From: an uncultured Bacteroidales bacterium
GTDB lineage: Bacteria > Bacteroidota > Bacteroidia > Bacteroidales > UBA932
Assembly: GCA_944322815.1 (NCBI GenBank)
Contig: CALUQB010000025.1
Coordinates: 1-41,336 of the forward strand
Direction of reading: 5' to 3'
DNA: 41,336 nt
The notes below the pieces were generated by a model. The model was not told the origin of the DNA and made no database searches. It saw nothing but the letters and a program-made list of their open reading frames with translations. Below, in pieces: positions 26,889-34,720 of this stretch (the stretch's first letter is position 1; every line of letters begins with the position of its first letter). The position numbers were made by a program, and so were the translations under genes.

Positions 26889-27668
26889 TTACAGTGTACA
26901 GGTATCTTTCTGAAATCCGAACGTGTCGGCGTCTTCGAGAACCGGAAATTTCTTCCTGAAATCTTCCAGAAGATCCATGCTGATGTCTGCACTGATCAGG
27001 CTTTCGACACTGTCAGGACATTCGGCTACAGTCTTCCCGAACGGGTCTATGACGGCTGTCCCGCCTTCATATTCGCATGACGGGTCACTGCCGCATCTGT
27101 TCACTCCTGCCACATAGCACTGGTTTTCTATGGCCCGCGCTCTGAGAAGCTGTCTCCAGGCCTCGGTCCGCGGTTTCGGCCAGCTCGCCACGTAGATGAT
27201 CATATCATAGTCTCCCCTGTTCCTGGACCATACCGGGAAACGGAGGTCGTAACAGATTTCCAGAAGTATGCGCCAGCCTTTGTATACGACTACGGTACGT
27301 TCACTGCCAGCCGTGAACCTCAGATGTTCTCCGCCGTATGTGAAAAGATGCCTTTTGTCATACTGATCCACCGTCCCGTCAGGATGCACGAAATAGAAGC
27401 GGTTGAAATATTTCCCGTCTTCCAGGACGGCGACACTGCCCGCTATGGCGCAACTGTTCCGGGCGGCTTTGTCTTTCATCCATCCGAGGGTCGCGGAAGG
27501 CAGCGGTTCCGCTATGCCTTCCGGCACGGTGCAGAAACCCGTGGAAAACATTTCCGGGAAAATGTACAGGTCGGAACCGCCGTCTGACTGGAATATGCTG
27601 TCATTCCGGGTCATGTTCGCCTGAGGGTCGGCCCATACTATATCTCTTTGGAGCAATGTGATTTTCAT
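26889..27668 (-). CDS. nitrilase-superfamily amidase (omega-amidase/YafV-like)
   Basis: The 259-residue protein carries the nitrilase catalytic triad: Glu39 in IFPEMFSTGF, Lys105 in YDKRHLFTYGGEH and Cys139 in LLEICYDLRFP. The wording around each residue fits the YafV/omega-amidase group, which hydrolyses 2-oxoglutaramate (the product left when glutamine donates its amino group) to 2-oxoglutarate and ammonia. The start at 27668 makes an ATGA overlap with the upstream acetyltransferase gene; a longer open frame reaching 27776 lies inside that gene and is not used. It is 85 bases ahead of iorA, in the same direction. Together with the aromatic aminotransferase it would pull glutamine-dependent transamination forward, an inference from context. 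Confidence 0.85.
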   Translation of the reverse strand: MKITLLQRDIVWADPQANMTRNDSIFQSDGGSDLYIFPEMFSTGFCTVPEGIAEPLPSATLGWMKDKAARNSCAIAGSVAVLEDGKYFNRFYFVHPDGTVDQYDKRHLFTYGGEHLRFTAGSERTVVVYKGWRILLEICYDLRFPVWSRNRGDYDMIIYVASWPKPRTEAWRQLLRARAIENQCYVAGVNRCGSDPSCEYEGGTAVIDPFGKTVAECPDSVESLISADISMDLLEDFRKKFPVLEDADTFGFQKDTCTL

Positions 27669-28162
27669 TTCATGTCTGTTGAGTGGTCCGCATGCAGGTT
27701 CATTTCCATTATCGTCTTCTGCGGAGTGAGCCCGCAGCGGCGGTAAAATTCGAGGGCGGAGGCATTGCAGCTCCACACATTCAGGGTGAGGCTGTCACAT
27801 CCATTGTCAGAGGCGAAGTCTCTGACAGCCTGGAAAAGAGCTTTCCCTATTCCCTGGCCACGGAATTTCCGGTCGACGCAGAGGTCATCGATGTAGAGGG
27901 TCCTGTGGTCGTAGAGGATGTTGTCGTCACGGACTTCCCTGAATATGCAGAAAGCGTAGCCCATCATGGTGCCGGTGTCATCCACTGCAGCGAATACGGG
28001 TGTCTTTTCATCGTTCAGAATAGCCGCCAGCTGGTCTCGGGTATATTTTTTCGCACCTGTCTTGAAGAGGTCCGGACGGCCTTCATGGTGTATCATGCAT
28101 ACCTGATACAGAAGGTCGTCTATCCGGTCCATGTCTTTTTCCTGTGCCCTGCGGATTTTCAT
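27665..28162 (-). CDS. GNAT-family N-acetyltransferase
   Basis: This is a 165-residue single-domain GNAT protein. The acetyl-CoA pyrophosphate-binding motif is RKFRGQGIGKALF (near 98-110, R-x-x-G-x-G/A pattern), preceded by the beta-4 strand TLYIDDLCV and followed by LNVWSCNASALEFYRRCGL, typical of motif B. The acceptor (amine, amino acid or protein) cannot be told from sequence. It shares four bases with the nitrilase gene, so the two are translationally coupled. A promoter with TAAATTTG lies just upstream. Confidence 0.87.
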   Translation of the reverse strand: MKIRRAQEKDMDRIDDLLYQVCMIHHEGRPDLFKTGAKKYTRDQLAAILNDEKTPVFAAVDDTGTMMGYAFCIFREVRDDNILYDHRTLYIDDLCVDRKFRGQGIGKALFQAVRDFASDNGCDSLTLNVWSCNASALEFYRRCGLTPQKTIMEMNLHADHSTDMK

Positions 28163-28182
28163 GTCTTATGTGGTTAAAGTTT

Positions 28183-28213
28183 CAAATTTAAGAAATTCCA
28201 TCCGAAATTTCAA
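28183..28213 (-). promoter_or_regulatory. promoter for the acetyltransferase-nitrilase genes
   Basis: Read on the minus strand: TTG at 28213-28211, a 20-base spacer and TAAATTTG at 28190-28183, a full match to TAnnTTTG. The predicted start is around 28176, about 14 bases before the ATG. Confidence 0.55.
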
Positions 28214-28221
28214 CCCGCATG

Positions 28222-28572
28222 CTACTTCAAATGTTCCAGAATCTCATCGGCGGAAATTACCAGCAACCGGGCCTGTCTGGCCACTTCCGGCAAGATCTCT
28301 TCCATGAAACGTTTTCTCCGCACCGACAGAATCCTGTCCCTGGCATCGTCAGTCACGAAATAGCCCAGACCGCGGCGCGTCTGTATGATACCGTCGGACG
28401 TCAATGCATCATACGTCCTGACAACGGTATTGGCGTTCACGCCGAGCATTACCGACAGCTCACGGACACTGGGCACACGCTCTCCGGCCGTGTACTTTCC
28501 GGAAAGTATGTCATCGCATATCCTGTCGGCCATCTGAAGATATATGGCCCTGTCATCCCTGAAATCTGTCAT
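28222..28572 (-). CDS. GntR-family (YtrA-type) transcriptional repressor
   Basis: This short, 116-residue GntR protein has an N-terminal winged helix (about 8-76) with the family pattern IYLQMADRICDDILSGKY, RVPSVRELSVMLGVNANTV and GLGYFV. A ~40-residue tail follows in place of a large ligand-binding domain, the YtrA subfamily layout. Such regulators usually control an ABC transporter encoded with them. Here the gene comes last in the operon and overlaps the permease gene by four bases (28569-28572). A palindromic operator on the operon's promoter (30195-30214) is the likely autoregulatory target. Confidence 0.9.
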   Translation of the reverse strand: MTDFRDDRAIYLQMADRICDDILSGKYTAGERVPSVRELSVMLGVNANTVVRTYDALTSDGIIQTRRGLGYFVTDDARDRILSVRRKRFMEEILPEVARQARLLVISADEILEHLK

Positions 28573-29294
28573 CCGAGCTCACATCTTTTCATCAGAAAAC
28601 AGGAATACCACACATTCACAGCCAGCAGCAGGCACGAAATCACAGCTGTGGACACCTGTGCCGCGGACCTTGAAAGTACACCGGCCATCATCATGGCTGC
28701 AGGGGCGAACAGGACCAGGAGATACACCAGCACTCCGAGCCAGAACCCGGGCTTCCGGTATCCGTTGTTCCGCAATACCGGCAGAATCATGGCAATGACA
28801 GTGGAAGTGATGCACACTTCAAGCAGAGTCCGCCAGAGAGCAGCGCCATTCCTGACAAACAGCAGATACTGTCCTGTGCCCGGGTCATGAACGGCATCTG
28901 TTGCCATAACCAGACCTCCGAGCCAATACACTCCTGAACCGACGATGACCGCCATGACCGCTACAGCCGCTCCCATGAGAGCAGCACCGAAATAGGCAGC
29001 CGCAAACTTTTCACCGCGGCCGGCAGGTATCATCAGATTCGGTACAAGAACACCTCCCGACATGGCCAGACCATACGTAACCGGCAGCAAGAACATGACC
29101 AGCACCTTGATCAGATCCTCCGTGACCGACATTTTTTCCTGGATGGCTCCGTCCATTGCCAGCAGAGGCAGCAGACAGCAGAACACTATGACTGCAAGCA
29201 TGACAGCCGCAGCTTTCCCGAAACTATAGAAACACATCTGCTCAAGCAAAAGCCTGCAGAACCGCCACATTCTTCTGAAACTGAAAGTCTTCAT
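28569..29294 (-). CDS. membrane permease partner of the small ABC transporter
   Basis: The 241-residue integral membrane protein has about six predicted membrane segments, with hydrophobic stretches near residues 29-48, 63-83, 100-125, 160-175, 185-203 and 213-230. It has no recognisable catalytic motif. Four-base overlaps link it to the ATPase gene (29291-29294) and the GntR gene (28569-28572). It is the likely transmembrane half of an ABC-2-like exporter of the YtrA/BcrA group seen next to YtrA-type regulators. The substrate is unknown; peptide antibiotic or lipid export is known for relatives. Confidence 0.75.
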   Translation of the reverse strand: MKTFSFRRMWRFCRLLLEQMCFYSFGKAAAVMLAVIVFCCLLPLLAMDGAIQEKMSVTEDLIKVLVMFLLPVTYGLAMSGGVLVPNLMIPAGRGEKFAAAYFGAALMGAAVAVMAVIVGSGVYWLGGLVMATDAVHDPGTGQYLLFVRNGAALWRTLLEVCITSTVIAMILPVLRNNGYRKPGFWLGVLVYLLVLFAPAAMMMAGVLSRSAAQVSTAVISCLLLAVNVWYSCFLMKRCELG

Positions 29295-30106
29295 CGTATC
29301 ACTCCTTTTCTCACGGCATTGAACAACATCTCTAGATCCGCATCGGTATCATGCCATGCGGACGGCATATTTTCCCTGATCACCCTGAATCCTCCGGGAC
29401 ACGGCTCTGCATAGACAGCGCCCGCACCGGTCCGGTCCACCCCGAAAGAATACCTCCCAGAAAGTTCCTCCAGACATCCGGCGAACACCGTCCCGTCCTT
29501 TCTGAAAATCAGCACGTCCGTAAGCAGATTCTCCATGTCCTGCGTCCTGTGCCCTGAAATGACCACAGTCCGGCTTTCATCCGTATGCTTTACCAGCAGT
29601 TTCCTGAAAATATCCCTGGACGGAATATCCATCCCGTCCAACGGCTCATCCATCAGCAGGATATTTGTCCTGACGGACAATGCAAACGCGAGCATGACTT
29701 TTTTCTTCTGTCCTCCGGACAATTTCCCCAAATCTTTCACCTCGCTGCCGATTCCGGATGATTCGAGACAATCCATGAGGATTTCAAGGCTGAAATACGG
29801 ATAGAATACGGACTGGAGTCCGATTAGCTTTTCCAGAGAAATACCGGGGAACCTGAATTCCGAAGGCATGTAAAAGATTTTCTGAAGAGTTTCCACGCTC
29901 CTTTTTGACACATCCTTTCCATCCAGAATGATGCTGCCCGAGTCCGGGAACAGCAGTCCGGAAAGAAGTTTCAGCAGGGTCGTCTTCCCGGCCCCGTTCA
30001 TCCCGAGAAGGCCGTAAATTCTGCCCTCCTGAAGCCGGCAGGAAAGATTCCTGACCACCGGGACGTTCTTTTCGTATCCGAATGATACATTTCCAATTTC
30101 CAACAT
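29291..30106 (-). CDS. ABC transporter ATP-binding protein
   Basis: A 271-residue ABC ATPase that would energise the adjacent permease. The Walker A motif GMNGAGKT is at 35-42, the signature LSGGQKKK near 134-141, the Walker B ILLMDEPLDGMD near 155-166 and the switch His in VISGHRT near 187-193. A ~70-residue C-terminal extension resembles the BcrA/YtrB type. It is the first gene of the operon; a promoter and an operator lie directly upstream. With the permease and GntR regulator it forms a typical small stress- or antibiotic-responsive exporter. Confidence 0.93.
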   Translation of the reverse strand: MLEIGNVSFGYEKNVPVVRNLSCRLQEGRIYGLLGMNGAGKTTLLKLLSGLLFPDSGSIILDGKDVSKRSVETLQKIFYMPSEFRFPGISLEKLIGLQSVFYPYFSLEILMDCLESSGIGSEVKDLGKLSGGQKKKVMLAFALSVRTNILLMDEPLDGMDIPSRDIFRKLLVKHTDESRTVVISGHRTQDMENLLTDVLIFRKDGTVFAGCLEELSGRYSFGVDRTGAGAVYAEPCPGGFRVIRENMPSAWHDTDADLEMLFNAVRKGVIR

Positions 30107-30194
30107 AGTGTACTGATCTTTTCAATATTGTCCGGCACCATGCAGTCTGGAATCCGGTCTTCTCCTGCATATATGGCGCTTCATGTCGTTCTAC

Positions 30195-30214
30195 TGTACT
30201 ATATAAGTAGTACA
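30195..30214. promoter_or_regulatory. palindromic GntR operator
   Basis: TGTACTA (30195-30201), six bases, TAGTACA (30208-30214): a perfect 7-bp dyad. It covers the predicted start site (about 30211) of the minus-strand promoter next to it. The form TGTACTA-N6-TAGTACA fits YtrA-type GntR sites and the operon encodes such a regulator. Confidence 0.8.
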
Positions 30215-30217
30215 CTG

Positions 30218-30248
30218 CAAATATAGGAATTCTTTCCGTTTCTGCAAA
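30218..30248 (-). promoter_or_regulatory. promoter of the ABC/GntR operon
   Basis: On the minus strand: TTTG at 30248-30245, a 19-base spacer, TATATTTG at 30225-30218. Both boxes match the Bacteroidota consensus exactly. The mRNA leader to the ATG at 30106 is about 105 bases. Confidence 0.8.
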
Positions 30249-30324
30249 ACACTTTCAGAAAAGTTTTAACAGGCACGACCTAATTCCTGGCATATGGAGT
30301 TATATCAGCCGTAAGCCGTTTCTC

Positions 30325-30355
30325 TTTGTAATTTGCATCGTTTGTATTATCTTCG
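30325..30355 (+). promoter_or_regulatory. promoter of the three-gene cassette
   Basis: TTTG at 30325-30328, a 19-base spacer, and TATCTTCG at 30348-30355 (one mismatch to TAnnTTTG). The predicted start is near 30362, 14 bases before the ATG at 30376. It diverges from the ABC/GntR promoter about 80 bases to the left. Confidence 0.6.
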
Positions 30356-30375
30356 CAAAGAGTTAGATATAGAAC

Positions 30376-31152
30376 ATGAACATCATCAATCCATATAACG
30401 GGCCAGAGCACAGAGTTTACAACAGGACTTTTCTTAACAATGTACAAGTCGGACTGGAATTCGACACATGCAAAGGAAAGCTTGCCGACACGGAAACACT
30501 TAATGGCTTCATATCGGAATATTTCAATATCAAGACCACAGATCAACATGTACCTGAATCTGTTTCACGTATAGAGTTAAATGATCAGGACAAACAAATA
30601 AAGGTTATATTTACCGAAAATTCTGCCACCGCTGCAGTTGAAGCCGAGTGCTATAGATCATTCACCGACACTATGCTCCCGCTTGCATCAAGGCTGATTG
30701 CTTACGCAGAGAAAGTCTGCAATATAAAAAGCATTTCGACCATCAGCATACAGAAAAAGAACACATGGAAAATCGTAGCAGACAACGGCAGAACCATCAA
30801 GGAAATATATCCTGCCGCATTGCGCCATACGTTCAACGAACAGCATATAATAGATATGGCATCAATGGCATTGCCGGACGAACCGGCTTTCAGGATATGC
30901 AAGGAAGTCGACATGAATATCGGGGAGGGAGTAATGAAAGCCGCTCTTGCCGCTGAAATCAAAAACAATCAGGTTTTATACTTCAACCTTGACTTGAACG
31001 CATCTGCCTGGAATGTCGGAGCAGCCGAAGCGATTGAAGTCCTGACAAAGTTAAACAATATCATATATTGTGCTTTCCACGATATAGTCTCGGACAATAT
31101 TATAACAATGATGAAAGAGAAAGGAGATATCAATGACAGCCACATCTTATGA
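30376..31152 (+). CDS. TIGR04255-like protein, first gene of a three-gene cassette
   Basis: The 258-residue cytosolic protein has no signal peptide, membrane segment or obvious catalytic motif. Its layout resembles the sporadically distributed TIGR04255 family: an N-terminal beta-region beginning INPYNGPEHRVYN, a central segment with PLASRLIAYAEKVC, and a C-terminal AFHDIVSDNIITMMKEKG. TIGR04255 proteins have no established function; they occur in variable genome regions, some near defence genes. The DNA is AT-richer than its neighbours. The next frame starts 20 bases before this one ends, so the products are likely made together. A promoter lies just ahead. Confidence 0.6.
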   Translation: MNIINPYNGPEHRVYNRTFLNNVQVGLEFDTCKGKLADTETLNGFISEYFNIKTTDQHVPESVSRIELNDQDKQIKVIFTENSATAAVEAECYRSFTDTMLPLASRLIAYAEKVCNIKSISTISIQKKNTWKIVADNGRTIKEIYPAALRHTFNEQHIIDMASMALPDEPAFRICKEVDMNIGEGVMKAALAAEIKNNQVLYFNLDLNASAWNVGAAEAIEVLTKLNNIIYCAFHDIVSDNIITMMKEKGDINDSHIL

Positions 31153-31663
31153 CTTTAAAATTGCGGCTCCAGAGAGAGGAGGGAGATGGTCATCATCGAA
31201 AACATATGCAGTATCATATAAATCCGCTGCAATTTTCCACATACGGACAAGCACATCCATACATTCTGCAAACTATTCTCTTTTTCTGGATTATAATAAA
31301 TCAATTTCAGCAAAGGAATCTTTTCTGGACAGATTGGATAAATTGTATCTGGACCTAAAACAAGATTGGGATGGTTATGACGGCAGTCCCATGGAAAAAG
31401 GAGCATACGAAAACACAAGGGATGCAATAAACTCCATGCCAGCTGCCATTCTTGCAGACTGGAATCTCTACCCTTGTCCGAACGGAACATTCATGCTGAC
31501 AACAAAAAAGAATTCTGCCAGTATCAATATCGGCAACACGGATTTTTCATATGCTGCATTCCTGAATGAAGAGAACCAGATTAAAGGGATTTCGACATTC
31601 AACCATGAGAATTTTCTGACAGTCATAAGCCATATCAGCAATATTCTGAAACATGAAGCATAG
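31133..31663 (+). CDS. hypothetical protein with WDGY motif, second gene of cassette
   Basis: A 176-residue protein I cannot assign to a named family. The first ~55 residues are polar. A central helix LDRLDKLYLDLKQDWDGYDG (near 63-82) is followed by SPMEKGAYENTRDAINSM and a short beta-rich stretch containing CPNGTFMLTTKK and INIGNTDFSYAAF. The pattern 'DWDGY-G-x-P ... N ... IGN' recurs, as I recall it, in small proteins encoded beside TIGR04255 genes. It has no signal peptide. It overlaps the first gene by 20 bases and the third by 11. A role as partner or adaptor is conceivable but not shown. Confidence 0.6.
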   Translation: MTATSYDFKIAAPERGGRWSSSKTYAVSYKSAAIFHIRTSTSIHSANYSLFLDYNKSISAKESFLDRLDKLYLDLKQDWDGYDGSPMEKGAYENTRDAINSMPAAILADWNLYPCPNGTFMLTTKKNSASINIGNTDFSYAAFLNEENQIKGISTFNHENFLTVISHISNILKHEA

Positions 31664-32099
31664 CGATCTTACAGTTCCGGAAACGATAAGTGATGATGAA
31701 GAGGTCGCCCGCATAATATTTTCGCCATCAATGATTATTGACGGACAAGTTGCCCCTTCCGCATTCTTCATGGATAATCTGAAAGGAGGTCCGGAAAGCT
31801 ACGTCTCAGTATGGAGATCTTTCTACCTGCAACCTACTCCGGGAAACATAAAATTCGGGCCGAGAAAAAAAGACGACACTCTTGCCGGATATGCGTCAAT
31901 ATCAGTATCTTGCTGTCATTCCATCAGTTATGAAGACTACAAGACTCAGATAAAGCCACATCCCAGTCCGCAAAACCCTGCACACGCAGGAATTCATATA
32001 AACAAAGGCAAAGCCGCCATAAAGGGACAGTGCTACGATCCGGGATATCTGATGTTGGCGATGATGATTGCAAAAAACTGTAGTTTAGTCACTTTCTGA
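31653..32099 (+). CDS. hypothetical protein with HAGIH motif, third gene of cassette
   Basis: This is a 148-residue soluble protein with no named family that I recognise. It has an N-terminal segment VARIIFSPSMIIDGQVAPSAF, a middle part with SYVSVWR and GYASISVSCCHSISYEDYK, and a conserved-looking NPAHAGIHI (near 108-116), where two His residues spaced by three could bind metal or act in catalysis. It starts 11 bases inside the previous gene and ends seven bases before a convergent gene. With the two upstream genes it makes a compact cassette. Toxin, nuclease or effector roles are only guesses. Confidence 0.6.
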   Translation: MKHSDLTVPETISDDEEVARIIFSPSMIIDGQVAPSAFFMDNLKGGPESYVSVWRSFYLQPTPGNIKFGPRKKDDTLAGYASISVSCCHSISYEDYKTQIKPHPSPQNPAHAGIHINKGKAAIKGQCYDPGYLMLAMMIAKNCSLVTF

Positions 32100-32106
32100 T
32101 AAATCA

Positions 32107-32799
32107 TCATCCGACACCGAGGTCGGTGTTGCCGAGGAGGATTTCGAATCTGGGGTCTGACCTCAGGTCCGGGTAGATTTCGCGGATAAACCATGCAGCC
32201 ATGGCTTCATCACGGTGAAGCGGAGTGGTGTTGTCACAGAAAAGGTTTATACTGCAGTACTCGAAATGTTCCCGTGCAAGTTCCACGTCTCGGACAAGCC
32301 GTTCAGGAGTATCACCTTCTTCGCCTGTACAGCACAGCAGGCAAATGCCCTGGAAATACCGGGCAACATCTTCAGCGGACACGCCGGCGGGGATACCTTT
32401 GCGCCACCTGTTCCTGAGCAGAGGGTCGAAAGTCTCTATTCCGCACCTGAACTTCACCTGTACAGGAGCGAACATGGATGCAAATCCGGCCAGACGATGG
32501 CGGTACATATAGTGCATTTCGAACCAGAGAGTATGTATGTCCCTGGCTTCCGCCACCTTCCTGATTTCGTCCAATGTCCTGTCGTCCAATTCGGCGGCAG
32601 AGCCGGAATTGATGATATCCAGAGTCCCGTACTCCCCTGTCACCTGCTCCAGCACCGGTTTGTTGACGGAAAACGGGTCAGGACCGGCATCGGAATGGTA
32701 GTCGCAGAACGAACATTGCCGCCAGCGGCATCCCGTACCTTGCAGAAGAAGGAATTCCCGAGGGAAACCCCCTTCGGAAATGACAGAATATCTGTTCAT
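32107..32799 (-). CDS. radical-SAM protein, probable queuine lyase-like
   Basis: The 230-residue protein has three clustered cysteines, C24, C29 and C32 (CRWRQCSFCDY), spaced C-x4-C-x2-C instead of the common C-x3-C-x2-C of radical-SAM enzymes. A radical-SAM-like barrel follows: IINSGSAAELD, FRCGIETFDPLLRNRW and a terminal LLGNTDLGVG. The start at 32799 overlaps the YhhQ transporter stop by four bases (ATGA) and has aaggagg upstream. Its pairing with a queuosine-precursor transporter suggests a role like QueL, a radical-SAM enzyme that frees a 7-deazaguanine base from imported queuine. The function is inferred from gene pairing; the family resemblance is by eye. Confidence 0.65.
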   Translation of the reverse strand: MNRYSVISEGGFPREFLLLQGTGCRWRQCSFCDYHSDAGPDPFSVNKPVLEQVTGEYGTLDIINSGSAAELDDRTLDEIRKVAEARDIHTLWFEMHYMYRHRLAGFASMFAPVQVKFRCGIETFDPLLRNRWRKGIPAGVSAEDVARYFQGICLLCCTGEEGDTPERLVRDVELAREHFEYCSINLFCDNTTPLHRDEAMAAWFIREIYPDLRSDPRFEILLGNTDLGVG

Positions 32800-33479
32800 T
32801 TCATCCTCCTTATCCAACCGATGACGGCATAGGCCATAGGGGTCCCGAAAAATGCCTCTATTGCCAGCTTCGAAACATACTGGAAAGCTATCATAAGCAA
32901 CAGATCCCTGGCCGGTACCGTACCTGCGAAAGCTATAAGGACAAACGGCACGGAATCAAATATGTAAGCAACTACAGAGCTTCCTATGGTACGCACCCAC
33001 AGCCATCGGCCTTCAGTCCAGACCTTGATCCTGTCCATGAGCCAGGCATTGGAAAGTTCTCCAAACAGGAAACCTGCCAGAGATGCAAGGACTATCCTCG
33101 GCACATAAGTGAAAATATGACCGTATGCATCAGCCGTCTCGGACAGATATTCAGGAGACGGAAGCCAGACTCCGACCATGGTGAAGACCACGAGAAGGAT
33201 ATTGCACAGCAAGGTGAGCCATATTACTTTCCTGGCTATACGGTAGCCCCATATCTCAGTGAGGACATCTCCCAGCATATACGCAAAAGGGAAAGTAAGT
33301 GTACCGGCATCGAAGTAAAACAGGCCGAATATACTGATCACCTTGACTGCCATGATGTTGGAAGTCAGGTACAATGTGACGAAAACCGCAGTCACGGCCA
33401 TTAGGGCGGACCTGCCGGTTCCAAGCCCCGTATCAGCGGCATTCCGGTTTTTTAAAGGGTTTTCCGAGACCTTTTCCAT
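32796..33479 (-). CDS. yhhQ: YhhQ-type queuosine precursor transporter
   Basis: The 227-residue integral membrane protein has about six membrane helices. Hallmarks of the YhhQ/VUT (COG1738) family are LYLTSNIMAVKV, FDAGTLTFPFAYMLGDVLTEIWGYRIARKVIW and a C-terminal QYVSKLAIEAFFGTPMAYAVIGW. It should import preQ0, preQ1 or queuine across the inner membrane. The start at 33479 is preferred over a longer form reaching 33518. It shares four bases with the downstream radical-SAM gene. TATATTTG (33523-33516, minus strand) lies ~37 bases upstream and is probably the -7 box. Confidence 0.87.
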   Translation of the reverse strand: MEKVSENPLKNRNAADTGLGTGRSALMAVTAVFVTLYLTSNIMAVKVISIFGLFYFDAGTLTFPFAYMLGDVLTEIWGYRIARKVIWLTLLCNILLVVFTMVGVWLPSPEYLSETADAYGHIFTYVPRIVLASLAGFLFGELSNAWLMDRIKVWTEGRWLWVRTIGSSVVAYIFDSVPFVLIAFAGTVPARDLLLMIAFQYVSKLAIEAFFGTPMAYAVIGWIRRMK

Positions 33480-33515
33480 AAAACAACGTCTGTCCGACGG
33501 ATTAAAAAAACGTGG

Positions 33516-33523
33516 CAAATATA
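33516..33523 (-). promoter_or_regulatory. -7 box for yhhQ
   Basis: TATATTTG on the minus strand, 37 bases ahead of the yhhQ ATG; a convincing TTTG at -33 is not seen. Confidence 0.45.
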
Positions 33524-33589
33524 GACAAACTTGCTTACATACGGATGGTTCCGATAAAATTTACCGGACAAAACGCGTGACACCCGGAA

Positions 33590-34720
33590 TCAGTCGGATG
33601 ATTTGCGGTAGCTCGCTATGGCCCACGAAACCATTGCGATGCCGATGGCAGCCAGGCCGGCGGCATCGTACCAGATTTCGAGAGGACTGCTGCCTTTCAG
33701 GTAGACGGCACGCATGGCATCGGCATAGTACCGCATCGGATTGAAATAAGTGATGGCCTGCGCCCAGTCCGGCATGGACGCTATCGGAGTGAAAATCCCG
33801 CTCATGAGCATGAAAATCACGGCGAAGAACCAGATGACGAACATCGCCTGCTGGGCATTGGAACTGTAATTCGAAATCAGAAGCCCGAGGCCGGCCATGA
33901 CGATGATATCCAGGGTAGTATAAAGATAGAGCCAGAGCAGATTTCCCCGGCAGGTATATCCGAACACAGCCCACGCTATGAGCAGACAGGCGGTAAGCAC
34001 GAAAAAGGATATCGCCCAGTAAGGTATCATCTTGCAGATGATGAAAGCCGTCTTGCTGACCGGGGTGACGTTTATCTGCTCGATAGTCCCTGTCTCTTTC
34101 TCGGATACGATGTTCAGGGCAGGCAGGAAAGCGGTGATCATGGTGATGCCGATGACTATCAGGGCAGGTATCATGAACAGCTTGTAGTCCAGATAAGCGT
34201 TGAAATAATACTTTTCGGAAACATCGATGACAGGTGCGGAAGACGCAGCCGTACCTGTTACCGAATCCATACCGGCCGCCCCGGCATTCCTTTCCTGCAG
34301 ATACATCCTGATACAGGCCTGGAGATACTGCGCCCCGATGCTGCCTCTTGTCCCGTTCACCGTGTTTACCTTTATCCCTACAGGGAATCCTGCACCGGTC
34401 GCGACATCGGCAGCGAAATCCGGACCTATGGTGATGATGGCGTCCGCATCGTTGTCATCCATCAGCCGCATCGCTTCCTCAGGGCTGTCGCAGACCTCCA
34501 CCAGCCTGAAATACCCTGAAGAAATGCATTCTTCTATCAGACGGGAGGACTCCAGGCTCCTGCTTCCGTCCACCACGGCCAGATTTATGTTCCGTATCTC
34601 CATGCTGACAGCAAACGGAAAGACCAGCATCATCAGCACGGGGAACATCAGGGCCATCCTCGGAAGCCCCGGATCCCTGAAAAACTGCTTGAATTCTTTC
34701 TCTAAAAGGTATTTCCACAT
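33590..34720 (-). CDS. ABC-2 type permease subunit (YbhR/YhhJ-like)
   Basis: This 376-residue membrane protein has one N-terminal membrane helix (about 20-40), a large extracytoplasmic domain (about 45-185) and five or six C-terminal helices, the layout of ABC-2 export permeases. The first 30 residues include LEKEFKQFFRDPGLPRMAL, a typical cytoplasmic entry helix, and VSEKETGTIEQINVTPVSK marks the loop that contacts the ATPase. It is the last gene of the seven-gene efflux operon. With the other permease it probably forms a heterodimer. Substrate unknown; related systems export drugs or other hydrophobic compounds. Confidence 0.9.
   Translation of the reverse strand: MWKYLLEKEFKQFFRDPGLPRMALMFPVLMMLVFPFAVSMEIRNINLAVVDGSRSLESSRLIEECISSGYFRLVEVCDSPEEAMRLMDDNDADAIITIGPDFAADVATGAGFPVGIKVNTVNGTRGSIGAQYLQACIRMYLQERNAGAAGMDSVTGTAASSAPVIDVSEKYYFNAYLDYKLFMIPALIVIGITMITAFLPALNIVSEKETGTIEQINVTPVSKTAFIICKMIPYWAISFFVLTACLLIAWAVFGYTCRGNLLWLYLYTTLDIIVMAGLGLLISNYSSNAQQAMFVIWFFAVIFMLMSGIFTPIASMPDWAQAITYFNPMRYYADAMRAVYLKGSSPLEIWYDAAGLAAIGIAMVSWAIASYRKSSD

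Noticed and set aside
32114-32129. acaccga/tcggtgt hairpin between convergent genes as a terminator
   Set aside because: It lies within the radical-SAM coding end (NTDLGVG) and has no T tract on either strand.
33480-33589. preQ1 riboswitch before yhhQ
   Set aside because: The C-rich stem and A-rich tail of the preQ1 aptamer are not visible.
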